DNA from: Engraulis encrasicolus
Taxonomy: Eukaryota; Chordata; Actinopteri; Clupeiformes; Engraulidae
NCBI RefSeq assembly: GCF_034702125.1
Contig: NC_085873.1
Span: 46,045,925 to 46,109,924, forward strand
Direction: 5' to 3'
Length of the DNA stretch: 64,000 nucleotides
This document shows positions 32,673-42,349 of this stretch, one piece after another. Position 1 is the stretch's first letter. The number at the start of each line of letters is the position of its first letter. The notes beneath the pieces were generated by a model. The model was not told the origin of the DNA, made no database searches, and saw only the letters and a program-made list of their open reading frames with translations. The position numbers and the translations under genes are program-made.

Positions 32673-33098
32673 AGTAATTCCCCCCAGGAAAAGGGCAGGG
32701 AACATGACAAGGAGTAGCCTATGCCACATGGTGCAGGGTAGGTGGTGGTTTGCGAGGATGCAAGCAGCCAAGACTTGGGAACCTTGAAAAGGTGCCAAAT
32801 TTGAAAGTGACCGATGATGAGCAAGGAAAGCTAATTACCTGGTGTAGCACACCTGAGAAAATATAACCAGCAAGCTCTGGACTAGCCAGGCTATACGCTC
32901 CTAATGATGCAACACCTTCAGCATTGCAAAATGAGTCAGGACAAGAGCAATGCAAGTACTTTCTGAGCTTCGGAGGGCTGAGGAATTCCACCCACCTTTG
33001 ACAGGAACTAATCAACTTTGATCAGCTCCAACGGCCCAGGGTAGAGGCATGTTGAAAGCAGTGACAGCAGTGGTTTAAGCAGAGACATTCTATTGGGA
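32673..33098. other. No feature recognised
   Basis: Mixed sequence with a 98-codon open frame on the - strand (33015-32719) that shows no family motif. Confidence 0.3.
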
Positions 33099-33111
33099 CT
33101 AATGGTGCGTT

Positions 33112-33553
33112 TCCCCAGGATTGGGAGATGGGATATTTCTGACCTCCTACTTGCTGAAATGCATTGGAACACCTGTTAGAGTGGAATGTTCAAGTCGGGA
33201 GTTGGGGCAAAAGCGAAGCAAACCGACTTCGTCCCATTGACAATCGTGATGTCAACACAGCAATGGCAGTGCACAGTGTTATGACTAGTTTATGTTGCAC
33301 ATTACTCAGCAATCATCATTCTATGGACAAATAGAGGTGATTTTGGACAGGGATTTGGAACAGTTATTGGCATTGCCTCTTTCAAAGATGAAATACGGCT
33401 ACATGAAAAAAAGAATAAAGAAAAAGAGTGGAGATATATTTTTGTCCCTCCATGTTTGTAGTTTGGTTTGCTTGCTGGTTGCAACGCTTTCAAGTGGGAG
33501 GTAGCTGCCTTCTGGTTGCCTACTAGGAAGCTCCTACCTCTGGGGAATGCACC
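33112..33553. mobile_element. MITE with ATGGTGCRTT-CCCCAG ends
   Basis: Left ATGGTGCGTTTCCCCAG near 33112 and right CTGGGGAATGCACCAT near 33553 form an imperfect inverted repeat. GGGAG/CTCCC phrases follow inside both ends. There is no ORF. The superfamily is unknown. Confidence 0.5.
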
Positions 33554-33838
33554 ATAAGAACATGTTTGGTTTAGACTTCAGCACAGCCCTTTCCTGGCCT
33601 CAAACATTATCAAACCAAGGGAGGTGGGTCAACCTTGCCAGTTTGAGAAATGTTAATTGTTTTGCTCTTGGTCAGACCAAGTCTCGAAGAGATTTTTAAA
33701 GTCGATGATAATCAGGCTTAGCTCTTGACTACCATGGCTTGCCAGAACTGACGCTAAAAGCTAAATTAATGTGTTACTCTAATACTTGTAATGTGTGTTT
33801 CATCCTTGATTGTAAGTCAAATATTTTGTCTTTCATAG

Positions 33839-33887
33839 CATACATATGGCGCTCAAAGCACACCTGTGGAAAACCCAGTCAATGAGG
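33839..33887 (+). pseudogene. Gene B small exon 5 copy, broken by one base
   Basis: The acceptor TTTCATAG ends at 33838 and the donor GTAAGT starts at 33888. The exon matches 4768-4815 (CATACATATGGC here, CATACATGTGGC there) but is 49 instead of 48 bases. In the expected phase it reads into TGA before the donor. Skipping it would keep the frame, because all flanking exons are phase 1. Confidence 0.6.
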
Positions 33888-35280
33888 GTAAGTAAAATTT
33901 ACTCAGCCTGGTCTTAATTCATATTCCAGCAGTTGTGCACAAATTGCAATGAAATGTTGGGGCTGTGGTACCCAGTAGTACACAGTAAGAAAGTAAACTA
34001 TTTAACCCATCATTTGGGGTTTGCTAATGTAACCGAGTGGAAATTGGATGAGGAGTTGGTAACCAAGTAGTGGGTAAACAAGTTTTTACTTTAAAAACCT
34101 GATTATGTCATACAGGGGCCTAGCCTGTAGTGAGAAAGACCTTGGATGTACAATGCAGTTAAAGGCAACACAGGTCCCACACATTAGCTATGACAGAGAC
34201 GTGATTTCCCATGAATATCATTAAGTTCTCCTGTACAAGACAATATCTAGAAAGGTCCAAAGAGAGAAAACGACAAATGTTTCATACTGTAGTGTAGTCC
34301 TAAAATAAATTAGGTATCCCTGTCCCCCGTCACAGAAGGGATATGCATGTAATGAAAGTTTGATGACAAAGAAAATAACAAAAATGAGATACATCAATAA
34401 ATAAATAACTAGAATGGGCACTCGGTAGAGCGTAAACCTTTGCCTACGCCACTTATTTTTTTCTGGCCATCTTCAGAGTGTGGGGCATAACATTCTCCAA
34501 GTTTTGGTGTTAGTTTCATTTAAATCGGACCGGAATATCGTAAATATTACATTTTTGGCCCAGTCTTGACCTCTTAGTCAATTCCGCATGCACACGTTGT
34601 TCTGGCATATAGTGCTTGGCAAAGTGAATAACGTTTTTGACCTTTTCGTGACCTTGAACTTTGACCTTTGACCCAATCACTCCCAAAAAGTAATCGATTG
34701 TTCCTTGGGTCATGACCAATCATCCCACTAAATTTCATAAAAATCGGCTCAATTTACGTTTTTGACCTTGACCTTGACCTTGGCCTTTGTAACGCCGCAT
34801 TATGTAATAACGGTGCAATATGTAATAATGTAACAAATTATTACATAACGCGGTGACAATTGCCGCATTGTGTAATAATTTACGCATTTCGTAATACATT
34901 TCTTGAACGCATTTCGTAATAACTTTTTTCTCATCTTGTAATAAATTATTACAAAATGCGAAATTTATTACGGAATGCGGCCGCAACTTTTTTTTTTGAT
35001 GGAAATGTAATAACATGGTTCATTATGTAATAAACTCTATGGATATGTATTTTCTGCACTTGGATTCACTAGGCACAACACACACATGGTCTCAGTGACA
35101 TGGTAGCCACTGCCCTCTCTCTCTCTCATTCTTCTCAGTCAGTTCTCAAACTGCTCGAGAGTCGCGAATGATGCGGTTAAAACCGTTAAGAAATCATTTC
35201 ACAACGTGTTGCGTGCAACGAGGCCAGCGAATGTCTTTCTGCTACATTACACCAATTTACAGCGACATTAAATATGTGGC

Positions 35281-35302
35281 GAGAGAGAGAGAGAGAGAGA
35301 GA

Positions 35303-35333
<31 letters not shown>

Positions 35334-35336
35334 CGG
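35281..35336. repeat. GA/TG microsatellite, left arm
   Basis: GA units followed by TG units ending in GCGCGC. The mirror-image tract in the right arm is at 38250-38335. Confidence 0.95.
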
Positions 35337-35831
35337 AGACAAACCTGGCCCATATTGATCTTAAGCCCCATCTTGGCTCTTTGGAAATATTCTTACCATT
35401 ACAAAGGCTATTTTAATATTTTCCCCCAAACAACATGAATCAAACCCCAGGAAAAGACCAACCATTATAAGTGACTCGTGGGGAGCTGTCCAATGGCTGG
35501 TGGTGCTTAATTTTTCCCGATATTTGCCCGATATTTAGCATCATTGCTACGTTCAACCATTGAAAAGAAAAGGCCTAAATAGTGACATCACCACATGTGG
35601 CCCATTATCGCACTACACACATTTGCGCACACCAGAGAAAACAAAGATTAAAAAATAGCCTGGGGTAATAAGTGATGCCACAGAAAAAAATGACCAGAAG
35701 TACAAATAAGCATCACAAAAAAACAAGTAAAATCAATATCCTCATTTAGACCAGGATAGCACATGGCATCCAGTTGGTGTATCCAAAAAGTCTCCCTCTG
35801 ATTATCACTTTCAATAATGGACCAATTGTTC

Positions 35832-36296
35832 TTAATAATTTGCCTGATCCGCGTCACTTGTGTAGCCTACTATATGTCGTAACAAAAAAGGACGGGACTG
35901 CTGGTGGCGATGATGTTTCTTTTTGGTCAATAACGTGTTGCGTTGTAGGGAGCGCGCTTCACTGTATGCGTTTTGGGTGGCTTCGGGGTGATAGGCTCTA
36001 TCACTGAGTCTTTTCTCCATCAGCTCGGCCTGCTCGTGAAAATCATTTTCGAAATCACAGATACGCCTTAATCTCTGGAATTGGCCGTGTGGAATATTTC
36101 TAATGAGATGCGGGGGATGGAATGAATCCGCTCTCAGAATGGTGTTCCGAGAGGTCGCCTTTCTGAATAAGGTGGTGTGCAGCTGTCCCTCCGCGTCTTT
36201 ATATATCGTCAAATCCAGAAAGTTAATATTAGTTAATGAATATTCCAAGGAAGCCATCCAAAACGCATACAGTGAAGCGCGCTCCCTACAACGCAA
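35832..36296 (-). pseudogene. Penelope-like reverse transcriptase C-terminus, left copy
   Basis: The frame reads INFLDLTIYKDAEGQLHTTL, then FRKATSRNTILRADSFHP and FQRLRRICDFENDF, the region just after the catalytic core of Penelope-like RTs (NFLD...T...LH..S.HP..). It ends RSLQRNTLLTKKKHHRHQQ and then leaves homology. The catalytic YxDD part is absent, so this is a 5'-truncated fragment. The domain normally works together with a GIY-YIG nuclease, which is missing here. Confidence 0.75.
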
Positions 36297-36634
36297 ACAG
36301 GTTTATTGACACAAAAAGAAACATCATCGCCACCAGCAGTCCCGTCCTTTATTTGTTACGACAGTTCATAGATGTATTGAACTGCACCCACTGCCCAAAT
36401 GTTACACAAGCCAAATCTTTTGTGGATACTAAAACCACGAGAGAATATGGACAGAGAGATTTCATTAATTGCAATTCTACATTTGTCATATACCGCCTAA
36501 CTTGTCCTTGCGCTGAAGGGTTCTTTTATATCGGACGCACAAAAAGGCGCATGCGAGATAGGCTAGCAGAACATAAATATGCTATCAGAGTGGGCAATTT
36601 TGACTATCCCATGGCGAAACATTTCAATGAATAA
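36236..36634 (+). pseudogene. Penelope-like GIY-YIG endonuclease, right copy
   Basis: It starts in the end of the RT (the +2 frame reads IQNAYSEARSLQR), then a CxxC linker (LNCTHCPNV), then VIYRLTCPCAEGFFYIGRTK with the GIY-YIG-type tyrosines, RRMRDRLAEHKYAI with the conserved Arg and Glu-His, and stops at 36632-36634. Penelope-like elements of the Neptune/Penelope type have exactly this C-terminal nuclease. It is truncated at the 5' side and not functional alone. Confidence 0.8.
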
Positions 36635-36987
36635 CCAATGGTAAAAATGATTCTCTGCTGCGCATTACAGGGCGTCGAACATATCAAAACCCTCTTCCGA
36701 GGGGTGGGGACAAGGCTAAAAAGACTTAATCAGAGGGAGACTTTTTGGATTACACCAACTGGATGCCATGCGCTAATCCTGGTCTAAATGTGGATATTGA
36801 TTTTACTTGTTTTTTGTGATGCTTATTTGTACTTCTGGTCATTTTTTTCTGTGGCATCACTTATTACCCCAGGCTATTTTTTTAATCTTTGTTTTCTCTG
36901 CTGTGCGCAAATGTGTGTAGTGTGTAATGGGTCACATGTGGTGATGTCACTATTTAAGGGAGGCCTTTCTTTTCAATGGTGAACGTA

Positions 36988-37028
36988 GCCCTGATGAAGA
37001 CCTGGTGAGGTCGAAACATGTCGACTTT
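36988..37028 (+). ncRNA. Hammerhead-ribozyme-like core in the Penelope 3' region
   Basis: CTGATGA at 36991-36997, a perfect stem II (GACC...GGTC, 36999-37012), GAAA at 37013-37016, then CATG and GTC at 37020-37022. The order equals the type I hammerhead core. Stem III is only CATG, self-complementary, as in hammerheads thought to act as dimers. Stem I pairs at three of the first four positions only. Hammerheads are known in Penelope-like elements. Confidence 0.5.
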
Positions 37029-38243
37029 TTAATGTAACCCCAGCCCAGTACAATTTAAGGCTTTTTAATGTAACTTCCCGTTTGGACACCTTATTTTGGA
37101 GTGCCCTGGATGAAACTCTTCTCTCTACATGAACTGATACCTGATATCCAAGAGCACCCAACAAACTTAAATGAAACAGACTGAAGACTGCTTGAGCTTC
37201 CAGCCACCTGTGTGCCTTGCATCTTGCCAAAATAATGTTCTGACTTTTATCTAAATTATTTGGTGATATCCCTCACAACAGTGCAACAGCACATAGGCCT
37301 AATGGCGAGAGTTTTTCCCTCAGCCACGTAATGAAAGCTAATCGGGACGTCCCAATGACAGGTGGTGCTGACGGACAGCGCACGAGGGAAAGAAGTTGCA
37401 AACTTGATCGTGTTCGGTTTCGTCAGTCCAGCGGAACACTTCTGGCTAGGCCTATAGAAAATGAATCTGTATTGCAACAAATCTAGTTAGGCCTAGGTCT
37501 ATATAGGCTATCCAAGATATTTAATTTAGACAGAATCCTTTCAAGCCGTGCAGCATCAACGTGGTCATATAGCCTACTGTCTGCACTTGTTCCGTTGCCT
37601 GCCTCATAGCAGAGAAGGAATGGCTTGCTGTTGTTGAGGATTTGTAACGTGGATTATCGAAACTGAAGACTTGATTTCTTCTATTTATACCCTTTTGTTT
37701 GGTATAATTACGGACCCAATGCAAATTAACTGATTTTTGTGACGTTCGGACATTTTTGGAAGGAATATAATCTAATTAGTCCCGCCGCTTGGGTTATTGT
37801 TTTTCGCTGTGCATGTGGATGAGCATGGGGCTATTGAATTTGATTTGCAGCCTAAATAGGCCATACTGAACAAGTGGACTGAAATTGAATTGAATAGGAC
37901 GTAAGCATACCTATGTAATTTTTAACAAGAGTGGCATTTTTCTCGGGTGCTAAAAAGCAAAAAGCACCATGGTCAGACCCTGGCGCGCAAGGTCATGTAG
38001 GCAGACATGAAAGACTCACTACTCCACGGGCAAATATCGGGAAAAATTAAGCGCACCACCAGCATGGACAGCTCCCCACGAGTCACTATTATAATGGTTG
38101 GTCTTTTCCTGTGGGTTTTGATTCATGTTGTTTGGGGGAAAATATTAAAATAGCCTTTGTAATGGTAAGAATGTTTCCAAAGAGCCAAGATGGGGCTTAA
38201 GATCAATATGGTGCCAGGTTTGTCTCCGTTGCGCACAACACCA

Positions 38244-38246
38244 CAC

Positions 38247-38318
<72 letters not shown>

Positions 38319-38340
38319 CCTCTCCTCTCTCTCTCTCTCG
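38244..38340. repeat. CA/CT microsatellite, right arm
   Basis: CA units followed by CT units, the inverted counterpart of 35281-35336. Confidence 0.95.
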
Positions 38341-38853
38341 CGCCACATATTTAATGTCGCTGTAAAATTGGTGTAATGTAGCAGAAAGTGCGAGACATTC
38401 GCTGGGCCTCGTTGCACGCAACACGTTGTGAAATGATTTCTTAACGGTTTTAAACCGCATCATTCGCGACTCTCGAGCAGTTTGAGAACTGAGAAGAATG
38501 AGAGAGAGAGAGAGGGCAGTGACTACCATGTCACTGAGACTATGTGTGGTTGTTGTGCCTTAGTGAATCCAAGTGCAGAAAAAATACATATCCATATAGT
38601 TTATTACATAATGCACCATGTTATTACATTTCCATCAAAAAAAAGTTGGCGCGCCGCATTCCGTAATAAATTTCCGCATTTTGTAATAATTTATTACAAG
38701 ATGAGAAAAAAGTTATTACGAAATGCGTTCAAGAAATTTATTACGAAATGCGGTAAATTATTACACAATGCGGCGATTGTCACCGCATTATGTAATAATT
38801 TGTNACATCATTACATATTGCACCGTTATTACATAATGCGGCGTTACAGCCTT

Positions 38854-39060
38854 TGACCCAATCACTCCCAAAAACTAATCCATTGTTCCTTGGGTCATGA
38901 CCAATCATCCCACTAAATTTCATAAAAATCGGGCTCAGTTCTGTCTGAGTTATACGAAGTACAAACAAACATTCTGACCTTGACCTTTGACCTTTGACCC
39001 AATCACTCCCAAAAACTAATCGATTGTTCCTTGGGTCATGACCAATCATCACACCTGACT
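38854..39060. repeat. Tandem TTTGACCCAATCACTCCC repeat flanking the palindrome
   Basis: CTTTGACCCAATCACTCCC plus GTTCCTTGGGTCATGACC occurs at 34660-34720, 38851-38905 and 38994-39045 in the same direction. The first two were neighbours before the palindrome inserted, or are two units of one repeat. Confidence 0.65.
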
Positions 39061-39417
39061 TTGTGAGTGAAACCCTGGCTCTAGAGGGCTTGTTCTTAAT
39101 TGAGAAATCAGCTATTTCTTACTCTGACGAAATAAGTTGCAAATCATGTATTGAAAAATACTGATATCTTTGGTGTCTGTTTCACTACTGTGGGATATTG
39201 CATGTATTAGCTTACAAGCTACTGAGATGTGTCTTTCTAGCCACAGCCCAATTTTCTGTTTTTCCGTGCATGCTGGAAGTTTGTAGTTTATCCATTGTTA
39301 CAAATGTCTTTAAATGACTATTATCATTTATAATATAGTATTAGTTTTAGCATGGCAAGGCAGATTGGATCAACTCTGTAGTCCATTCTAAAACCTGAAT
39401 TTGTTGTGTATTTGCAG

Positions 39418-40617
39418 TGCCTTCACTCAGGAATAGTGCTGCTGGGAGGAACGAAAGACACAAGAATGAAGCTCAGCAACCTCATCACTGGAGCTGAAGA
39501 TGTGACATCATCCATTAAACAATGTGTAGCCACCAGTGTAGAGTGGAGCGGGAAACGTGTGACGGTTGTTAATCCACCCAATATCTTCCATTTGCCTGAG
39601 GAGGCTGTGAGAGATGAAATGAAGAAATGCTCAACTTTGTGCTCCCCTGGACCAAATGCTCTTCTGTTGTTAGTCAAGCCTGCTAAGTTCCGCACCGGGA
39701 ACAAACAACGCTTGTTGACCACACTATCATTGTTTGGTCAAAAAAGGTTGAAATACTCCAATGGTGACTAAAACAAACAAGGGAAATGAAACAGCATCCG
39801 TGATTGACCTTATCAAAGAGTGTGAGGGAAGAGCGTACAATATGTTGCAGAATGATCGCACGCCAGTTTATGAAGATGATTGAGAAGATGGTGTGTGAAA
39901 ACCATGAAACCTTCCTCACTTTCAGTGAAGAGCATACAGTACCAAAGTCTGAACAGCGAAAACCATCTCTGAACCTGGTTCTTTGTGGGAAGAGTGAAGA
40001 AGAGAAGGCTGCAGCAGCCAAAGCCATTTTAGGCCAACCAGACCTTCTTTCAGCCTCCAACTCATCAGAGTGTGTTAAACATCAGGGAGAGGTGTGTGGA
40101 CACTGGGTTTCCCTGGTTCTCCTGCCTGCATTGAACGGCAAATCTTTGAAAACAGCAATGCATGAGTCATTTCAGTGCATCTCCCTCTGTGAACCTGAGG
40201 GAGTCCATGCTTTCTTGTTAGTCCTACCCCTGGGTCCCATCACTGATGATGACAAGATGGAGTCACAGACTATGCAGGAAATAGTCGGTTCTGAAGGTAG
40301 CCACACCACCATGCCTTTGTTCACCACAAAGTTAGATACTACAAGTCAAGCTGTTGTTAACTTTGTCGATGGAACCAATGCTATCAAGGAACTCTGCCAG
40401 CACTATTCAGAAAGATTTGTCCTCAACATGAATGACCAGCTTCAAATTCATGCTTTGTTGGATAAAGTAGATGAAATGAGAACCAAGTACAAGTCAAGCT
40501 CCTATACAACTACCACATTTGCACAAGCTCAAATAGGAAAGATCATGCAGCAAAGGGGACTACTTGCCTTGCAGGAAATTAAAATTGAAGAGTTCAATAG
40601 AACAAATGTGACCACAT
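39418..40617 (+). pseudogene. gimap-like: Gene B large exon 6 copy: two degenerate AIG1 domains, frame-broken
   Basis: The acceptor TTTGCAG ends at 39417 and the donor GTAAGT starts at 40618. The DNA aligns end to end with 5229-6434, and stretches of 100 bases or more are almost identical. The open frames are 39418-39771, about 39761-39860 and about 39855-40617, each in a different frame: extra bases near 39432 and 39757 and an 8-base loss near 39855. The last piece keeps [20 protein letters not shown] and the rest of the second domain uninterrupted. Read literally, the exon cannot join frames 5' and 3'. Confidence 0.8.
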
Positions 40618-40737
40618 GTAAGTATTCATGTCGATTAACAAAGAAAATAAAAGACCGATTGAGGTTATGTTTGATAGGCATTGGCAGATGATAGCTATAG
40701 TAAACAAGTTGTGTCTTTTGTTTTTCTACAGGTGATA

Positions 40738-42186
40738 ATGTTAAATGAACGCCAGGAGTGTTTGAGGATTGTGCTGATCGGGAAGACAGGAAATGGGAAG
40801 AGCTCGTCTGGAAACACCATTCTAGGAAAGAATAAGTTTGCAGCCAAATCAAGTCAGACATCAGTCACCAAATGCTGTCAGAAGGAAAAGGGTGAAGTGG
40901 ATGGACGTTCCATTATAGTGGTCGACACTCCTGGATTGTTTGACACCAGGTTCCCAAATGAGGAGGTAAATGAGGAGTTGGCCAAATGCATCAGCCTTTT
41001 GTCTCCAGGGCCACATGTCTTCCTGTTGGTTCTTTCAATTGGTAGATTCACCACAGAAGAGATGGAAACGTTCGAACTAATTAAGGAAACCTTTGGGAAG
41101 AATTCAGGCAATTTTGCCTTTATTCTCTTCACAGGAGGGGATGCACTTAAGCATGATAACCAAAGCTTTGAAGAATTCCTTGCCGAATGTGAGCCATATT
41201 GCAAGAAGCTTATTGAAAAATGTGGAGGGCGATGTCATGTGTTTAATAACCGTGAAGAAAACCACAAACAAGTGAGTGACTTCATTGCCATGGTTGACAC
41301 AATGGTGAAGAGCAATGGAGGCAGCTGCTATACCACTGCCATGTTCCAAGAGGCTGAGGCATCCATTAAAAAGGAGATGGAGAAGATCTTACAAGAGAAG
41401 GAAGAAGAGATGAAGAGACTGGCAGAGGAACTACAGAGAAAGCATAAGGAAGAAATGGAAGATATGGAAAGAAAACTTGATGAAAAGACAGACGAAGTTG
41501 AACGGGAGAGAAAACTCAAGGAAACACAACTTGAGGAAATGAAGAGAAAAATTGAAAAGGAGCGTGAGGACAGAGAAAAAGAAAAAGAACAGAGAGAAGA
41601 AGATGGCAGGAAAAGACGAGAACAGGAAAATCTTCAGCGTGAAGAATATCAGAATAGGTTGGAAAAATTAGAGAAGAAAATAGCAACTGAAAAGCAAGAA
41701 AAACAAACAGTTGACAGAGAGCTTGAGCAGAGCCGAGAGGAGTTAAGGAAGCAGAAAGAAGCCTGGGAGAAGACGCAGAAAGAATGGTGGGAGAAGAGAA
41801 ATCAGGATGACGAAGAGGCACGGAAGAAGGAAAGGGAAAAGTTCAAAAAGCTTCAAGAGGAATATGAACAAGAGTTTGCAGAATTTGAAAAGAAAAGAAG
41901 AGAGGGGGATCAAAAACAAAAAGAAGAAGCAGAGAAGATGAAAAAAGACTTGGAGGAAAACTATGAGAAAAAAATTGAGGAAATGAAGAGGACGTTTGAG
42001 GAAGAGGCCAGAAAACAGGCTGAAGAATTTAATGATTTCAAACTGAAATACGACAAAGAGCTTGATGCTCTGATCAATAGTCACATGGATGAAATAAAAG
42101 AAATGGATCTAAGACATGCAGAAGAACTACAGAACACAAAAGTTAAAAGTGGGGAAGATTACACTGTGCTAAGAAAGGTTGAATGA
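40738..42186 (+). CDS. gimap-like: Gene B last exon: intact canonical GIMAP GTPase with coiled coil
   Basis: From an ATG at 40738 the frame is open for 482 codons. G1 is [12 protein letters not shown] at residues 15-26, G3 is DTPGLFD at 63-69, the box [16 protein letters not shown] follows, and TGGD fills the G4 position. From about residue 215 a very charged coiled coil of roughly 260 residues follows. The acceptor at 40731 is kept, but splicing in phase from exon 6 meets TGA; the in-frame ATG seven bases into the exon gives a separate start, making a single-domain GIMAP such as many fish genes. Near 42175 a one-base difference ends the frame; in the next frame 42182-42349 the C-terminus continues (HKTLGWRLGMQD, then MGAALSLIFRNVG). 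Confidence 0.85.
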   Translation: MLNERQECLRIVLIGKTGNGKSSSGNTILGKNKFAAKSSQTSVTKCCQKEKGEVDGRSIIVVDTPGLFDTRFPNEEVNEELAKCISLLSPGPHVFLLVLSIGRFTTEEMETFELIKETFGKNSGNFAFILFTGGDALKHDNQSFEEFLAECEPYCKKLIEKCGGRCHVFNNREENHKQVSDFIAMVDTMVKSNGGSCYTTAMFQEAEASIKKEMEKILQEKEEEMKRLAEELQRKHKEEMEDMERKLDEKTDEVERERKLKETQLEEMKRKIEKEREDREKEKEQREEDGRKRREQENLQREEYQNRLEKLEKKIATEKQEKQTVDRELEQSREELRKQKEAWEKTQKEWWEKRNQDDEEARKKEREKFKKLQEEYEQEFAEFEKKRREGDQKQKEEAEKMKKDLEENYEKKIEEMKRTFEEEARKQAEEFNDFKLKYDKELDALINSHMDEIKEMDLRHAEELQNTKVKSGEDYTVLRKVE

Positions 42187-42349
42187 AGAAAAACACAGAC
42201 AAGAAAAGAAGGACATGGAAAAACAGCATGAAGATGAAATGACAGCCCTGACAGAAAGACACAAGACATTGGGGTGGAGATTGGGAATGCAAGACACAGT
42301 GATGGGTGCTGCCTTGAGTCTTATCTTCAGAAATGTTGGGCCCCCTTAA
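42182..42349 (+). CDS. Gene B C-terminal tail in shifted frame
   Basis: The 55 codons NEEKHRQ...TALTERHKTLGWRLGMQD...LSLIFRNVGPP end at TAA 42347-42349. The Lys-rich lead-in continues the coiled coil pattern, and the weakly hydrophobic end looks like a natural C-terminus. This indicates a single-base error or mutation in the run AAGAAAGGTTG near 42170-42181. Confidence 0.65.
   Translation, partial: NEEKHRQEKKDMEKQHEDEMTALTERHKTLGWRLGMQDTVMGAALSLIFRNVGPP

Larger units (their letters stand above)
34788..38848. mobile_element. 4.06-kb imperfect palindrome with head-to-head Penelope-like fragments
   Basis: The two ends are TGTAACGCCGCATTATGTAA and its complement, and GCCTT flanks both sides (34783-34787, 38849-38853). 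Inverted homology runs from the ends through TTATTACAT-rich DNA, a GA/TG microsatellite present in both arms, and on to about 35800 on the left and 36727 on the right. The right arm carries about 1 kb (36995-38028) that the left lacks. Penelope-like coding pieces sit near the centre, pointing outward in opposite directions. The surrounding DNA (TTTGACCCAATCACTCCC) is a direct, not inverted, repeat, so it is the host repeat. All of it lies in one intron of gene B. Confidence 0.75.
28257..42349 (+). pseudogene. gimap-like: Gene B: partial tandem copy of the GIMAP8-like gene, upstream exons broken
   Basis: Exons matching gene A exons 3, 4, 5, 6 and 7 occur in the same order and strand at 28257-28310, 28407-28466, 33839-33887, 39418-40617 and 40732-42186. 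No counterpart of the first AIG1 exon (2473-3069) was seen anywhere in 8.1-28.2 kb. Relative to gene A there is one extra base in the third listed exon, indels near 39432, 39757 and 39855 in the large exon, one near 40745 at the start of the last exon and one near 42175. The four-domain protein therefore cannot be made from this copy as read. The last exon alone keeps a complete GTPase plus coiled coil with its own ATG (separate entry). Confidence 0.75.

Noticed and set aside
32719..33015. 98-codon - strand frame
   Set aside because: No recognisable motif and flanked by repeats; kept as unassigned.
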